A stretch of DNA of 20,482 nt, taken from WQUF01 sp031549525 (GTDB lineage: Bacteria > Bacillota > Clostridia > Clostridiales > Clostridiaceae). Positions within the stretch are counted from its first letter, which is position 1. Each line of letters starts with the position of its first letter. The translations under genes and the position numbers were made by a program. Shown piece by piece: positions 7,178-13,650 of this stretch. The notes beneath the pieces were generated by a model that saw only the letters and a list, made by a program, of their open reading frames with translations, had not been told where the DNA came from and searched no databases. Where the stretch lies: contig JAVBPQ010000070.1 of the NCBI GenBank assembly GCA_031549525.1, forward strand, positions 1 through 20,482, given 5' to 3'.

Positions 7178-7205
7178 ATTTTATCACATACTAGCTATGT
7201 GACAA
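7178..7205 (-). promoter_or_regulatory. Probable promoter of the HAD phosphatase gene
   Basis: On the minus strand: TTGTCA (plus 7200-7205), a 16-bp spacer, and TAAAAT (plus 7178-7183), each one mismatch from consensus. The predicted leader is about 95 nt. A 19-bp inverted repeat fills the spacer exactly. Confidence 0.5.
7184..7202. promoter_or_regulatory. Operator-like palindrome inside the HAD promoter
   Basis: TCACATA (7184-7190), five bases CTAGC, and TATGTGA (7196-7202): perfect 7-bp arms. The orientation (TCACA outside, TGTGA inside-out) is the reverse of a CRP-type site. It lies between the -35 and -10 of the minus-strand promoter, where a bound protein would block RNA polymerase. The regulator is not encoded in the window. 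Confidence 0.5.
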
Positions 7206-7277
7206 CATATAGTTTAAGTAAAATATTTTGTAATTTAGTACAAAATTTATAAAAGATATTCATAATATAAAACATTA

Positions 7278-7286
7278 TGATATAAT
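7278..7286 (+). promoter_or_regulatory. Probable extended -10 promoter of rho
   Basis: TGATATAAT (7278-7286) is a TGn-TATAAT extended -10. No good -35 exists at 16-18 bp upstream, as is common for this promoter class. Confidence 0.45.
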
Positions 7287-7456
7287 AATTATATTCTAAT
7301 GTTTAAATTATAATAAATTTTACTTAGCATTTATTAAACTGTTAACCTAAAATAATGTGTATTTCTATTGACTACTTAAGTTCTGGAAAAAAACATATCT
7401 TTAGTTTTTTCATGAAATCCCAAATAAATTTATTTTAATAAATAGAGGTGTTATTA
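7287..7456 (+). other. Long AT-rich leader of rho
   Basis: The gap between the HAD and rho genes (7075-7456) holds the HAD promoter with its palindrome, a candidate rho promoter, and then about 165 nt of untranslated leader. I see no GC-rich hairpin, riboswitch core or T-tract attenuator in the leader. rho genes in other bacteria are often autoregulated by Rho-dependent attenuation in such leaders; that remains possible here but is not shown by the sequence. Confidence 0.4.
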
Positions 7457-9007
7457 TTGAGTTTAGATTTCGAAAGTATGTCTTTAGGGGATCTTAAAGA
7501 GTACGGAAAGAGTCTCGGTATTAAAAGTACATATAAATTAAAAAAAGCAGAACTCATTGATGAAATTAAAAAATTGGTTTATGAAAAAATAGAGCATAAA
7601 AAAATAGAAAATGAGAAAATAGAGAATGAAAAAAAAGAATATGCTAAAGAAAATCTTAAAGAGGATATAGAGGTTACATCTCAAGATTCTAAAAGCAAGG
7701 TTGTCAACGGAAAGATTTTGGTTGAGAAAATAAGACAAAATAGCAAATTTATAGAGGAGAATACAGATAAAACAACTATGTTAGATAAAACATTTCCTGT
7801 TGAAATTGAAAAAAAGGAACAGCAATTAAATGCAGCATCTCAAGATGAATTAGATATATATAGAGGTGTTTTAGAGATAATTGAGACAAATAACTTCGGT
7901 TTTTTAAGAGGTAGAAATTATTTAACAAGCTCTGAGGATATATATGTTTCACCAGCTCAAATAAGAAGGTTTAATCTAAAGACAGGAGACGAAGTCATAG
8001 GTAAAGTTAGAGTAGCTAAAGAAGGAGAAAAATTTAAAGCTCTTCTTTATGTTGAAAAGGTGAATGGTGAAAATCCAGAAAAAGCAGTTACAAGAAAATC
8101 ATTTGAAGATTTAACACCTATTTATCCAAGTAAAAGATTGATACTAGAGAATAAAACAAATACTGGTAAAGTTCAAAGAGAACTATCTATGAGGCTTATG
8201 GACATAATTTGCCCAATTGGTAAGGGTCAACGGGGTATCATAGTAGCTCCGCCAAAGGCAGGAAAAACTACACTCCTAAAAAAGATAGCTCAAAGTATTT
8301 CCTTAAATAATAAAGATGTAAAATTAATAGTGCTCCTTATAGATGAAAGACCTGAAGAAGTTACCGATATGAGAGAATCTATAAATGGCGAGGTCATCTA
8401 TTCTACCTTTGATGAAGAGCCTGAACATCATGCTAAGGTTGCTTATATGGTTTTAGAAAGAGCAAAGAGAATGGTTGAACAAGGACAGGATGTTGTAATC
8501 CTTATGGATAGTTTAACTAGGCTTTCAAGAGCATACAATCTTACCATAACTCCAACAGGAAGGACATTATCAGGGGGTCTTGATCCAGGAGCTCTTATAA
8601 TGCCGAAAAAATTTTTTGGAGCTGCAAGAAATATAAGAGAAGGCGGAAGCTTGACTATACTTGCTACGGCACTTATAGAAACTGGAAGCAGGATGGATGA
8701 TGTGATATTTGAAGAATTCAAAGGAACAGGAAATATGGAGGTTCATTTAAATAGAAGGCTTCAAGAGAGAAGAATTTTTCCAGCAATTGATATTTATAAA
8801 TCTGGTACACGAAAAGATGATCTTTTGTATATTGATGAAGAGGAAAAAATTGCAGCATATAACATAAGGAGAGCATTTGATGAGAATAACATTCAAAATG
8901 TAACTGAATCTATCTTAAATTTGCTTTCAGCTACAAAAAATAACGAAGAGTTTGTTAAACTTGCCTCTAAAATTGAAATATTGAAAGGAAATAATCAAAA
9001 TTTTTAG
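7457..9007 (+). CDS. rho: Transcription termination factor Rho
   Basis: Hexameric RNA helicase/ATPase that terminates transcription, 516 aa against about 420 in E. coli and B. subtilis. The order is a Rho_N/SAP-like helical domain (about 8-42, LGDLKEYGKSLGI), an inserted Lys/Glu/Asn-rich segment (about 43-130), the OB-fold primary RNA site (about 133-205, GFLRGRNY), and the RecA-like motor. The motor has Walker A APPKAGKTT (about 264-272), Walker B VVILMD (346-351) and GTGNMEV. The extra length is entirely the inserted, probably disordered segment, which contains KIEN-type repeats. The start is TTG at 7457, six bases after AGAGGTG (7444-7450); an in-frame GTG at 7448 lies inside that ribosome site and is rejected. 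The gene is transcribed alone and has no intrinsic terminator downstream. Confidence 0.96.
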   Translation: MSLDFESMSLGDLKEYGKSLGIKSTYKLKKAELIDEIKKLVYEKIEHKKIENEKIENEKKEYAKENLKEDIEVTSQDSKSKVVNGKILVEKIRQNSKFIEENTDKTTMLDKTFPVEIEKKEQQLNAASQDELDIYRGVLEIIETNNFGFLRGRNYLTSSEDIYVSPAQIRRFNLKTGDEVIGKVRVAKEGEKFKALLYVEKVNGENPEKAVTRKSFEDLTPIYPSKRLILENKTNTGKVQRELSMRLMDIICPIGKGQRGIIVAPPKAGKTTLLKKIAQSISLNNKDVKLIVLLIDERPEEVTDMRESINGEVIYSTFDEEPEHHAKVAYMVLERAKRMVEQGQDVVILMDSLTRLSRAYNLTITPTGRTLSGGLDPGALIMPKKFFGAARNIREGGSLTILATALIETGSRMDDVIFEEFKGTGNMEVHLNRRLQERRIFPAIDIYKSGTRKDDLLYIDEEEKIAAYNIRRAFDENNIQNVTESILNLLSATKNNEEFVKLASKIEILKGNNQNF

Positions 9008-9211
9008 AAAATTAACTTTTTATTAAAATTTTTAAAAATATGGTCGTTTTTTCTCGTGATTTGTCTGTTGCTTAGATAAAAAATTATTACAATACAATTA
9101 CTATTTTCTATTGGAAGTATATTACATAGTAAAATTTGAAGTTTGTGTTTAATTAAAATATATAATAAATTGAATAAGTAATTTTTATTTTTAATTATAA
9201 AAAATATATAC

Positions 9212-9217
9212 TATAAT
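9212..9217 (+). promoter_or_regulatory. Possible -10 element for the exported 218-aa protein
   Basis: TATAAT at 9212-9217, 33 bases before the ATG; the best -35 at 17 bp (TTTTAA) is weak. The 9008-9249 gap is AT-rich with no stable hairpin, so read-through from rho is also possible. Confidence 0.3.
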
Positions 9218-9249
9218 ATATATATAAATTTGAATATGAGGTGTTGTAA

Positions 9250-9906
9250 ATGTCTAAGACGATTTCACTAACAGTTGTAGTTTGTTTAGTGTTAAGTTTT
9301 ATCTTCGCTTCAAAGGTACTCGCTGATGACAAAAATAAATATGATAACAATGACGTTTTAAAAATTGTTAATAAAGTAATACCTCAATTAGATAATTCAT
9401 CTGGTTATCCTAAACTTAGAACTGAAGACCTGTCTGTTTTAAAGATCACTCAAGAACAATTAAATGGTTTAAAAGGCGGTTTAAAAACTATAGAAAATAT
9501 GAAAGTATCGAAGGAGTGCCCACAAGATTTAAAGAAAAGTGTAGCAAGTTCTTTTCCCGATATTAGTTTAGGCATTTATATTAGCTTTACACAAAATAAT
9601 ATTCCATTAACAAGTAGTTATTTAGCATCAGTAGTTTTAAGAATTGTATCACTTCTCTGTCCTGGAGAGTCAACATTATTTACACATTCAGGGACAGTAA
9701 TCACTAAAGAATCATTATATACTACAATATCCATTGTACTTGCAACATATATAGGAGTTAATACCACTTTTTTAGCTACAAAGCCTGTAACTGTTTTTAT
9801 CCCTTTATACAATGTTTTAATGGGAAGCTCTGGTACTGTAGCCTGGTATGGTAAAAATCCAGGAGATACCAGCATTGTGAGCAAATTTAGATATGTTTTA
9901 AGATAA
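9250..9906 (+). CDS. Exported protein of unknown function
   Basis: 218 aa; family not recognised. A Sec signal peptide spans residues 1-25 (hydrophobic 6-20, likely cleavage after VLA before DDKN). The mature part has an Asp/Lys/Asn-rich start, a predicted helical stretch (about 34-85), then a Ser/Thr/Val-rich, fairly apolar C-terminal half (105-195) that could be a beta-rich domain or a pair of weak membrane segments. Two Cys (90 and 137), each followed by Pro, could form a disulfide. No anchor, sorting signal or catalytic motif is visible. ATG is supported by TGAGGTG (9237-9243). It sits alone between rho and a terminator; base composition matches its neighbours, so nothing suggests recent transfer. 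Confidence 0.75.
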   Translation: MSKTISLTVVVCLVLSFIFASKVLADDKNKYDNNDVLKIVNKVIPQLDNSSGYPKLRTEDLSVLKITQEQLNGLKGGLKTIENMKVSKECPQDLKKSVASSFPDISLGIYISFTQNNIPLTSSYLASVVLRIVSLLCPGESTLFTHSGTVITKESLYTTISIVLATYIGVNTTFLATKPVTVFIPLYNVLMGSSGTVAWYGKNPGDTSIVSKFRYVLR

Positions 9907-9926
9907 TAATAATATTTTTTAATATA

Positions 9927-9956
9927 AGAGGCTTTAATTAAAAAGCCTCTATTTTA
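9927..9956 (+). terminator. Terminator between the exported gene and fprA
   Basis: AGAGGCTTT (9927-9935) pairs perfectly with AAAGCCTCT (9942-9950) around AATTAA. The T-rich tail ATTTTAT follows on the plus strand. fprA is convergent from the right, so the hairpin may serve both genes, although the minus-strand side lacks a T-tract. Confidence 0.88.
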
Positions 9957-9999
9957 TATTTATAGCATTATTTTTTAGAAGATATAGTAACTTCTTTAC

Positions 10000-11205
10000 T
10001 TAAAGAAGGGCAGAGGCAAATGATTTTCCAAATTCAAAAGCATCCTTTAATTGTTCAGAGGAAGGATTAAATCTTACCCTATAGCTTGCAAGAGGAAGGC
10101 TCAATTTTAGTTGTTTTAATCTAGATTCTATATTTTTACAAGCTTCTCCGCTCCAACCGTAGGAACCAAATGCTGCTGCAAGCTTTCCTCCATGTACGAT
10201 TGGATTTAAAGATGTCAATAAATCCACAATAGGAGGAAGAGCATCAGAATTTATTGTAGGAGATCCAAACATCATACCATCAGCTTCATCTAATTCTTTT
10301 AAGATCTCTTCTTTTTTAGAATTTGTTGCATTAAATAATTTAACTTCAATATCTTTATTTAATGAATTAATTCCATCTGCAATGCTATTTGCAACTTTTT
10401 CAGTATAGCCATATGCGCTGACATATGGGATGACTATTGATTTTGTATCTTTTTTCTCTTTAGGAGAGCTCCATGTAGCATATAGGTCTTTTATCTTATG
10501 AAAGTTTTTGCGAAGCACAGGACCATGACCTGGGCATACAATTTCAATATCTAAATCCTTGATTTTATCGAGGGCTTCTACAATGTATTTTTTAAATGGT
10601 CCAAATATCATATCAAAGTAATATTTTGTAGCTTCCATGTAGCCATCTTCATTTTTCACTAAATCATCAAATACCTTTTCTTCTGAGTAGTGGCTTCCAA
10701 ATGAATCGCAAGTGTATAAAACCTTATCTTCTTCAAGGTAGGTATACATTGAGTCTGGCCAGTGAAGAAATGGAACAGATATAAACCTTAAAGTTTTATT
10801 GCCTAAGCTCAGAGTAGAATTATGAGTTGCTACTACTGAAGGTATTTCTCTATTGCAGATTTCTTTTAAAAATCCTATAGCAGAACTAGTTGCCACTACT
10901 TTAGCATTTGGAGAAAGCTCTAGCATTTTAGCTATAGAGCCTGAATGATCTGGTTCAGTATGATTTACAATTATGTAATCAATTTTAGATACATCTATAT
11001 CTAATGCTTTTAATCTATCTAAATATTGGTTAAAAAATTTTTCTTTCACAGTTTCCACTAAAGCTACTTTTTCGCTGCCTTTTATAACATAAGAGTTGTA
11101 ACTTGTTCCATATGGAGTGTACATTATTATATCAAAAACTCTAAGATCAGGATCTAATGCTCCTACCCAGTATAATGAATCTTTAATTTTCTCAAATTTA
11201 AACAT
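10000..11205 (-). CDS. fprA: Flavodiiron protein (A-type flavoprotein, O2/NO reductase)
   Basis: Cytoplasmic enzyme of 401 aa that reduces O2 to water, or NO to N2O, with electrons from rubredoxin or a similar donor; it protects anaerobes. The metallo-beta-lactamase-like N-terminal domain (1-250) carries the diiron ligands: HTEPDH (His82, Glu84, Asp86; His87 adjacent), His148 (FLHWPDS), Asp167 (TCDSFGSH) and His227 (PGHGP). The C-terminal flavodoxin domain (about 255-401) binds FMN through SAYGYTE, GSPTIN and FGSYGWSGEA. No fused rubredoxin or flavin-reductase domain follows, so this is the minimal class A form. Its start follows AGAGGTG (plus 11211-11217). A strong promoter with an operator-like site at the transcription start lies directly upstream, consistent with induction by oxygen or peroxide. 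Confidence 0.95.
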   Translation of the reverse strand: MFKFEKIKDSLYWVGALDPDLRVFDIIMYTPYGTSYNSYVIKGSEKVALVETVKEKFFNQYLDRLKALDIDVSKIDYIIVNHTEPDHSGSIAKMLELSPNAKVVATSSAIGFLKEICNREIPSVVATHNSTLSLGNKTLRFISVPFLHWPDSMYTYLEEDKVLYTCDSFGSHYSEEKVFDDLVKNEDGYMEATKYYFDMIFGPFKKYIVEALDKIKDLDIEIVCPGHGPVLRKNFHKIKDLYATWSSPKEKKDTKSIVIPYVSAYGYTEKVANSIADGINSLNKDIEVKLFNATNSKKEEILKELDEADGMMFGSPTINSDALPPIVDLLTSLNPIVHGGKLAAAFGSYGWSGEACKNIESRLKQLKLSLPLASYRVRFNPSSEQLKDAFEFGKSFASALL

Positions 11206-11225
11206 ATATTCACCTCTTATTATTA

Positions 11226-11252
11226 AATAATAATTATTATTATCATTATCAT
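11226..11252. promoter_or_regulatory. Fur/PerR-type operator candidate at the fprA transcription start
   Basis: AATAATAATTATTATT (11226-11241) is a perfect 16-bp palindrome, overlapped by TATTATCATTATCAT (11238-11252). Read on the minus strand, GATAATGATAATAATAATT matches the 19-bp classical Fur box at 16 positions by my count. It begins four bases downstream of the fprA -10 and covers the transcription start, where a repressor would act. PerR controls flavodiiron genes in C. acetobutylicum (established knowledge); which Fur-family member binds here is not decided by the sequence. Confidence 0.55.
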
Positions 11253-11255
11253 ATA

Positions 11256-11284
11256 ATTATATATTATTGTTTATTTTTTATCAA
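11256..11284 (-). promoter_or_regulatory. Sigma-A promoter of fprA
   Basis: On the minus strand: TTGATA (plus 11279-11284), a 17-bp spacer, and TATAAT (plus 11256-11261). The start is expected near 11249. A 10-bp palindrome ATCATATGAT (11284-11293) touches the -35. Confidence 0.82.
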
Positions 11285-11308
11285 TCATATGATGGATTAT
11301 TTTAAAAA

Positions 11309-11373
11309 TATTATCATGTATAGAAAAATTAAGATATATGGTATAATCTAAAATAACTTTATACATGATAATA
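11309..11373. repeat. 14-bp perfect inverted repeat flanking the COG2426-type gene promoter
   Basis: TATTATCATGTATA (11309-11322) and its exact reverse complement TATACATGATAATA (11360-11373) are 37 bp apart. One arm lies near the -35 region and the other just after the predicted start near 11354. Each arm is itself nearly palindromic around CATG and contains the 9-mer TATTATCAT that also occurs in the fprA operator. Confidence 0.75.
11339..11347 (+). promoter_or_regulatory. Extended -10 promoter of the small exporter gene
   Basis: TGGTATAAT (11339-11347) is a TGn-TATAAT extended -10; the -35 at 17 bp (TATAGA) is poor. Both arms of the inverted repeat flank it. Confidence 0.6.
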
Positions 11374-11389
11374 AATAGAGGTGATGCAT

Positions 11390-11854
11390 ATGAATTTACT
11401 TACAAAATATATGATTATGATTATTATATCTTTAACTCCAATACTTGAACAAAGAGGAGCTATTATTTATGGTTTTACTCAAGGGTTAAATCCATTTTTA
11501 ATATTTATCACTACTTATATTGGAAGTTTAATACCAGTACCTTTGGTGTTTGTTTTTTTTACAAAGATGATGGAATTTATATATAAAGTTCCTTCCCTTC
11601 ATTGGTTTTCTAATTTTATTGACAATAAAATAAATAAGAATAAGGATCATTTTGTAAAATATAAAGAAATTGGCCTTATAACGTTTATAGGGATACCTCT
11701 CCCTATGACTGGTGTTTATACAGGTACTGCCATAGCTACCGTGCTTAAGCTTGATTTTAAAAAGGTAATGTTATGTGCAGCTTTCGGAGCTCTTATATCT
11801 TCAAGCTTAGTTACTTTAGGATGTGTTTTTGTACCAGCTTTGTTTATAAAATAG
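11390..11854 (+). CDS. Small multidrug export-family membrane protein (COG2426 / Sm_multidrug_ex type)
   Basis: 154 aa, about four hydrophobic segments (near 5-25, 28-50, 88-108, 118-145). The family signature is visible: an LEQRGAI stretch near the N-terminus, IPLPMTGVYTGTAIA in the middle and a final glycine/serine-rich helix. The name small multi-drug export protein is a database label; transport of drugs has not been firmly shown and the real substrate is unknown. The ATG at 11390 is chosen because AGAGGTG (11377-11383) lies six bases upstream; an in-frame GTG (11381) and ATG (11384) overlap that site. The gene is divergent from fprA and shares operator-like motifs with it, hinting at joint redox or metal control. 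Confidence 0.85.
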   Translation: MNLLTKYMIMIIISLTPILEQRGAIIYGFTQGLNPFLIFITTYIGSLIPVPLVFVFFTKMMEFIYKVPSLHWFSNFIDNKINKNKDHFVKYKEIGLITFIGIPLPMTGVYTGTAIATVLKLDFKKVMLCAAFGALISSSLVTLGCVFVPALFIK

Positions 11855-11915
11855 TATATATTGTTTTTAATTGAAAATAATAACTCATAATAATATTTAG
11901 AGAAGGTGTTTTAAT

Positions 11916-12572
11916 ATGAGTTATTTTTTGATTTTTTGTGCATTATTTAATATGATGAGCTTTATTCCATATGTACTTAACTCTAATACAATAAATATAG
12001 AAAATAAATCTATAAATGAAAACAATGCTTGGGTAAAGATTCAAGCTAATTATCCTAAAATTTCTGGAATGGAAAATTCTAGCTTTCAAGATAAGCTGAA
12101 TTTAACTATTGAAAAAAAAGTTGAATCTTTTGTCCAAAATATAGAAAAACAAGCAAAAGAAAACTATAATATACTAGGTAAGACAGGAATTTCTCCCTAT
12201 GAAGCCGTGATAAATTACAGCTATAATATAAATGGTCCTATTTTGAGCATCATCATGGATTATTACTCTTTTTTAGGAGGAGCTCATGGTGCTACTTTAA
12301 GGGAAACTATAAATTTAGATACTAAAAAGGGATCCTATATAGGTTTAAAAGATTTATTTAAAGATAAAGATAATTATAAGGAGTATATTTTAAAAAATAT
12401 AAATGCAAAGATAAAAGAAAATCCTGAAAATTATTTCTATCCTAGTATTGACAAATTTAACGAGTCAAATTTTTATCTATCTCCTGATGGTCAGCTTATT
12501 ATATTTTTTAATCAATATGAGATAGCACCATATGTAGCTGGCATTGTGGAGTTTAAAATGCCTATTTTGTAA
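11916..12572 (+). CDS. DUF4163/DUF3298 (RsiV/PdaC-like) exported protein
   Basis: 218 aa. A short hydrophobic N-terminus (about 3-21) without basic residues acts as an uncleaved anchor or weak signal peptide. Residues about 38-118 resemble DUF4163 and about 119-214 DUF3298, with the hallmark SFLGGAHG (118-125), DLF near 146, FYLSPDG (186-192) and YEIAPYVAGIVEFK (201-214). The same pair occurs in the lysozyme-sensing anti-sigma factor RsiV and in the deacetylase PdaC; here there is neither a sigma-binding cytoplasmic tail nor a catalytic deacetylase domain. A role in binding lysozyme or peptidoglycan is an inference from the family. The ribosome site AGAAGGTG (11901-11908) supports the ATG. 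It follows the exporter gene by 61 bp with no clear terminator between, so the two may be co-transcribed. Confidence 0.85.
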   Translation: MSYFLIFCALFNMMSFIPYVLNSNTINIENKSINENNAWVKIQANYPKISGMENSSFQDKLNLTIEKKVESFVQNIEKQAKENYNILGKTGISPYEAVINYSYNINGPILSIIMDYYSFLGGAHGATLRETINLDTKKGSYIGLKDLFKDKDNYKEYILKNINAKIKENPENYFYPSIDKFNESNFYLSPDGQLIIFFNQYEIAPYVAGIVEFKMPIL

Positions 12573-12583
12573 TATTTATTTCA

Positions 12584-12612
12584 TAGACAATTTATATATA
12601 TAGAATTATAAT
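12584..12612 (+). promoter_or_regulatory. Sigma-A promoter of the DUF402 gene
   Basis: TAGACA (12584-12589), a 17-bp spacer, and TATAAT (12607-12612): one mismatch in twelve. It begins 12 bases after the preceding stop codon. Confidence 0.72.
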
Positions 12613-12653
12613 TTTTATTAAAAGCTAATAATTTAACGGGTGTATTTAAAAAT

Positions 12654-13205
12654 ATGAAAAGAAAGTATTTGGATACTAACCACTGGAAAAGAGTACCCTC
12701 AAAACAATTTAGTATAATATATTTAAATGAGGATGATTTTAAAGGATATCTTGGTTATCTAAAGATGGATAAAGTTTTAAAGCCTCTCATATATACTTCG
12801 AATAAAGGAAGAGTGTGCATTATAGATAATGATTATAAATGGCTAAGATTTTTGCAAGAAAATACAGAATATTCTATCTTATGTGTGTTTGATGAGAAGG
12901 ATAATATTGTACAATGGTATTTTGATGTCATTGCAGGTCAAGGAGTAATTAAAGGAGCTCCTTATTTTGATGATTTATATCTAGATATCATATTATATCC
13001 TTCAGGATATATGGTTCAAAAGGATGAAGAAGAGCTTAAACTTGCATATAAGCTTAAAAAAATCACTGATGAAAACTATAAGATGGCTCATAGAGTAGCA
13101 CATAGCATTATGAAAAAGTATAAAGATAAAAACGAGATAGAGAACTTAAAAGAATATTCTTTTAAATATTTAAATAAGACTAGAGCTATTATTAATAGCA
13201 TCTAG
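12654..13205 (+). CDS. DUF402 protein, nucleoside di/triphosphate phosphatase-like
   Basis: 183 aa, the usual size for the DUF402 (PF04167) family. The metal-binding core is present: WYFD (88-91), GAPYFDDLYLDIILYPSG (101-118) and the acidic DEEEL (124-128), followed by a helical tail. Characterised relatives are S. aureus nucleoside tri-/diphosphatase and Streptomyces FomD, which hydrolyse nucleotides with a divalent metal bound by these Asp residues. Cytoplasmic; no signal peptide. The ribosome site is mediocre (GGGTGT, 12638-12643, ten bases from the ATG), so translation may be modest. Its last 14 bases overlap the end of sufU on the opposite strand, so the two transcripts are antisense at their 3' ends. 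Confidence 0.85.
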   Translation: MKRKYLDTNHWKRVPSKQFSIIYLNEDDFKGYLGYLKMDKVLKPLIYTSNKGRVCIIDNDYKWLRFLQENTEYSILCVFDEKDNIVQWYFDVIAGQGVIKGAPYFDDLYLDIILYPSGYMVQKDEEELKLAYKLKKITDENYKMAHRVAHSIMKKYKDKNEIENLKEYSFKYLNKTRAIINSI

Positions 13206-13650
13206 TTTTATTTAAAGCAAATTTTAAAGTATTCCAAGGAAGGAGAGCACAGTTTATCCTTCCATGCAACTTATGAACTTTTTTAAATATATTTCCGCTT
13301 TTAAAAACTTGAGAGGATTCTTTATCTAAAGCTTCTTCATTTGTTAAATGATAAAATGCGTCGATTGCATTAAGGGCATAATCTATGCTTTTACCTTTTA
13401 ATAGGTCTATCATATAATTTGAAGAAGCTTTAGAGATAAGGCATAAATTTCCTTTAAATGAAATATCCCTTATGATATCGCCCTCTAATTCTATATATAG
13501 ATCTATTTCATCACCACAGTTAGGGAATTTACCTTTTTGTGGATTTATATTTTCCATTGCATGCTGATTATAGCTCACTTTAGTCATAGACATAAGTTCA
13601 TCATTGTATATATCCCAAATGTTAAAGGTTCTTTTTTGTCTAATGCTCAT
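13192..13650 (-). CDS. sufU: SufU-type Fe-S assembly / sulfur-transfer protein
   Basis: 152 aa. The three SufU cysteines and the Asp are present: PNCGDEI (Cys45, Asp47), GNLCLISKAS (Cys70) and RINCALLPW (Cys134). The spacing and the insertion between the second and third Cys match SufU, a Zn protein that accepts sulfur from SufS, rather than IscU. The start is the ATG at 13650, preceded by a near-perfect AGAGGAGG (minus strand, plus 13655-13662). A longer frame to 13680 lies inside sufS and is not used. ATG and the sufS TGA overlap as ATGA (13650-13647), so translation is coupled and the two are made together. An extra Cys near the C-terminus (NKTRCY) is unusual. The 3' end overlaps the convergent DUF402 gene. 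Confidence 0.93.
   Translation of the reverse strand: MSIRQKRTFNIWDIYNDELMSMTKVSYNQHAMENINPQKGKFPNCGDEIDLYIELEGDIIRDISFKGNLCLISKASSNYMIDLLKGKSIDYALNAIDAFYHLTNEEALDKESSQVFKSGNIFKKVHKLHGRINCALLPWNTLKFALNKTRCY

Noticed and set aside
7184..7202. CRP/FNR-type binding site
   Set aside because: The half-sites are in the opposite order (TCACA...TGTGA) from the TGTGA-N6-TCACA consensus.
7355..7438. 27-codon frame (ATG to TAA) in the rho leader, a possible leader peptide
   Set aside because: There is no Shine-Dalgarno sequence before the ATG and no attenuator hairpin after it; such a frame is expected by chance in AT-rich DNA.
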